Source: Putridiphycobacter sp045110285
Lineage (GTDB): Bacteria > Bacteroidota > Bacteroidia > Flavobacteriales_D > Crocinitomicaceae
Assembly: GCA_045110285.1 (NCBI GenBank)
Contig: JBGCGA010000083.1
Location: forward strand, 1 to 5,120
DNA length: 5,120 nucleotides
Direction of reading: 5' to 3'
Part shown: in pieces, positions 4,889 through 5,120 of the stretch
Layout: each line of letters starts with the position of its first letter
Position numbering within the stretch: the first letter of the stretch is position 1
The notes under the pieces: model-generated
Told to the model about the DNA's origin: nothing
Database searches by the model: none
Seen by the model: the letters and a program-made list of their open reading frames with translations, nothing else
Translations under genes and position numbers: made by a program

Positions 4889-4943
4889 AAAAGCAAAACG
4901 CCCCCGTATTCTGGGAGCGTTGCGTTTATCTCATTTTGCTTTT
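4889..4943. terminator. Nested inverted repeat, probable terminator
   Basis: The inner stem AACGCCCCC (4897-4905) pairs with GGGAGCGTT (4913-4921), with one mismatch and a 7-base loop. Outside it AAAAGCAAAA (4889-4898) is the exact complement of TTTTGCTTTT (4934-4943). On the minus strand the stem runs straight into TTTTGCTTTT, a good intrinsic terminator; on the plus strand the T-rich tract is 12 bases away. It sits about 120 bp before the transposase start and may insulate it or mark the edge of the IS. Confidence 0.6.
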
Positions 4944-5061
4944 TTACAAATTTTTACTTAATTGGTTGGCTTGACGAATACCTTATTTCCCTTTTTGAAA
5001 GTCTGATCTATTTTTATGACGGTTTTGTACCTTAATTGAAACCATTACATTTGAAGGTTAT

Positions 5062-5120
5062 ATGTCTAGAGCTTCTTATCATACTTCATTAAAAGAATTG
5101 GTTTATCACGGTCTGATTCC
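5062..5120 (+). CDS. Probable IS transposase (DDE/integrase-core type), N-terminal fragment at window edge
   Basis: Only 19 full codons are visible, giving MSRASYHTSLKELVYHGLI and then probably Pro. This start resembles the N-terminus of flavobacterial transposases with an integrase core that I recall (short helix 'SLKELVYxGxIP' followed by a helix-turn-helix). The match rests on memory of a short stretch, and no catalytic residue is in view. A GAAGG sequence (5053-5057) lies 4 bases before the ATG; other starts in the window have no such element, which would fit an imported gene. The frame is open to the window edge. The left end of the IS could not be located in the preceding 120 bp. Confidence 0.5.
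   Translation, partial: MSRASYHTSLKELVYHGLI

Larger units (their letters stand above)
3717..5061. other. 1.35-kb structured non-coding region
   Basis: No frame here gives a convincing protein. The longest open frames (82 and 110 codons) have low-complexity or repeat-derived translations, no family resemblance and no proper start. Some parts are clearly richer in G+C than the neighbouring genes (for example 3955-4000, 4045-4085 and 4590-4610). The stretch is filled with inverted and direct repeats, listed separately. 3717-3837 and 3851-4007 hold no feature I can name beyond short repeats; 4008-4045 holds an imperfect hairpin (TTGCCT/AGGCAA, 4018-4023 with 4033-4038). It may be mobile-element DNA such as a transfer origin region, a relic, or an array of small non-autonomous elements; none is proven. 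Confidence 0.6.

Overview
The window most likely comes from a member of the Bacteroidota, probably a flavobacterium. The genes are AT-rich, and start codons follow A-rich leaders rather than Shine-Dalgarno sequences. Two promoters match the Bacteroidota pattern TTG-N20-TAnnTTTG, and the proteins read like flavobacterial families. No rRNA, tRNA or CRISPR array was seen.

Left part (1-2688, minus strand): a tyrosine recombinase that runs off the left edge just before its catalytic tyrosine, and upstream of it a 545-residue P-loop ATPase. The ATPase resembles the ATPase/winged-helix half of Bacteroidota CHC2/Toprim primase-like proteins, but no zinc finger or Toprim part is present. The 177-bp gap between the two genes holds six copies of TGTGAA in two groups of three, one with a 9-bp period and one with an 11-bp period, followed by a 13-bp palindrome. 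Together they look like a recombination or replication module of an integrated mobile element.

Middle (2689-3716): a divergent control region with two back-to-back promoters and short direct repeats, then a plus-strand operon of three genes: an XRE-family repressor, a small RelB-like antitoxin, and a RelE/ParE-superfamily toxin whose start overlaps the antitoxin stop. The repressor is well placed to control both its own operon and the ATPase/integrase unit, and the toxin pair could stabilise the element.

Right part (3717-5061): about 1.35 kb with no credible gene but rich in secondary structure. It has a bidirectional terminator (4090-4130), a chain of three adjoining inverted repeats (4303-4400), a 24-26-bp inverted pair enclosing about 430 bp (4135-4568), a second terminator-like hairpin with a competing pairing (4769-4813), a nested inverted repeat (4889-4943), and two opposed copies of TTCGACAGGCTCA. 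It looks like non-coding mobile-element DNA or a patchwork of small elements; its function is not established. The window ends in the first 19 codons of a probable IS transposase.

The most interesting points are the phased TGTGAA arrays beside an integrase, the integrase/primase-less-ATPase pair, and the hairpin chain.
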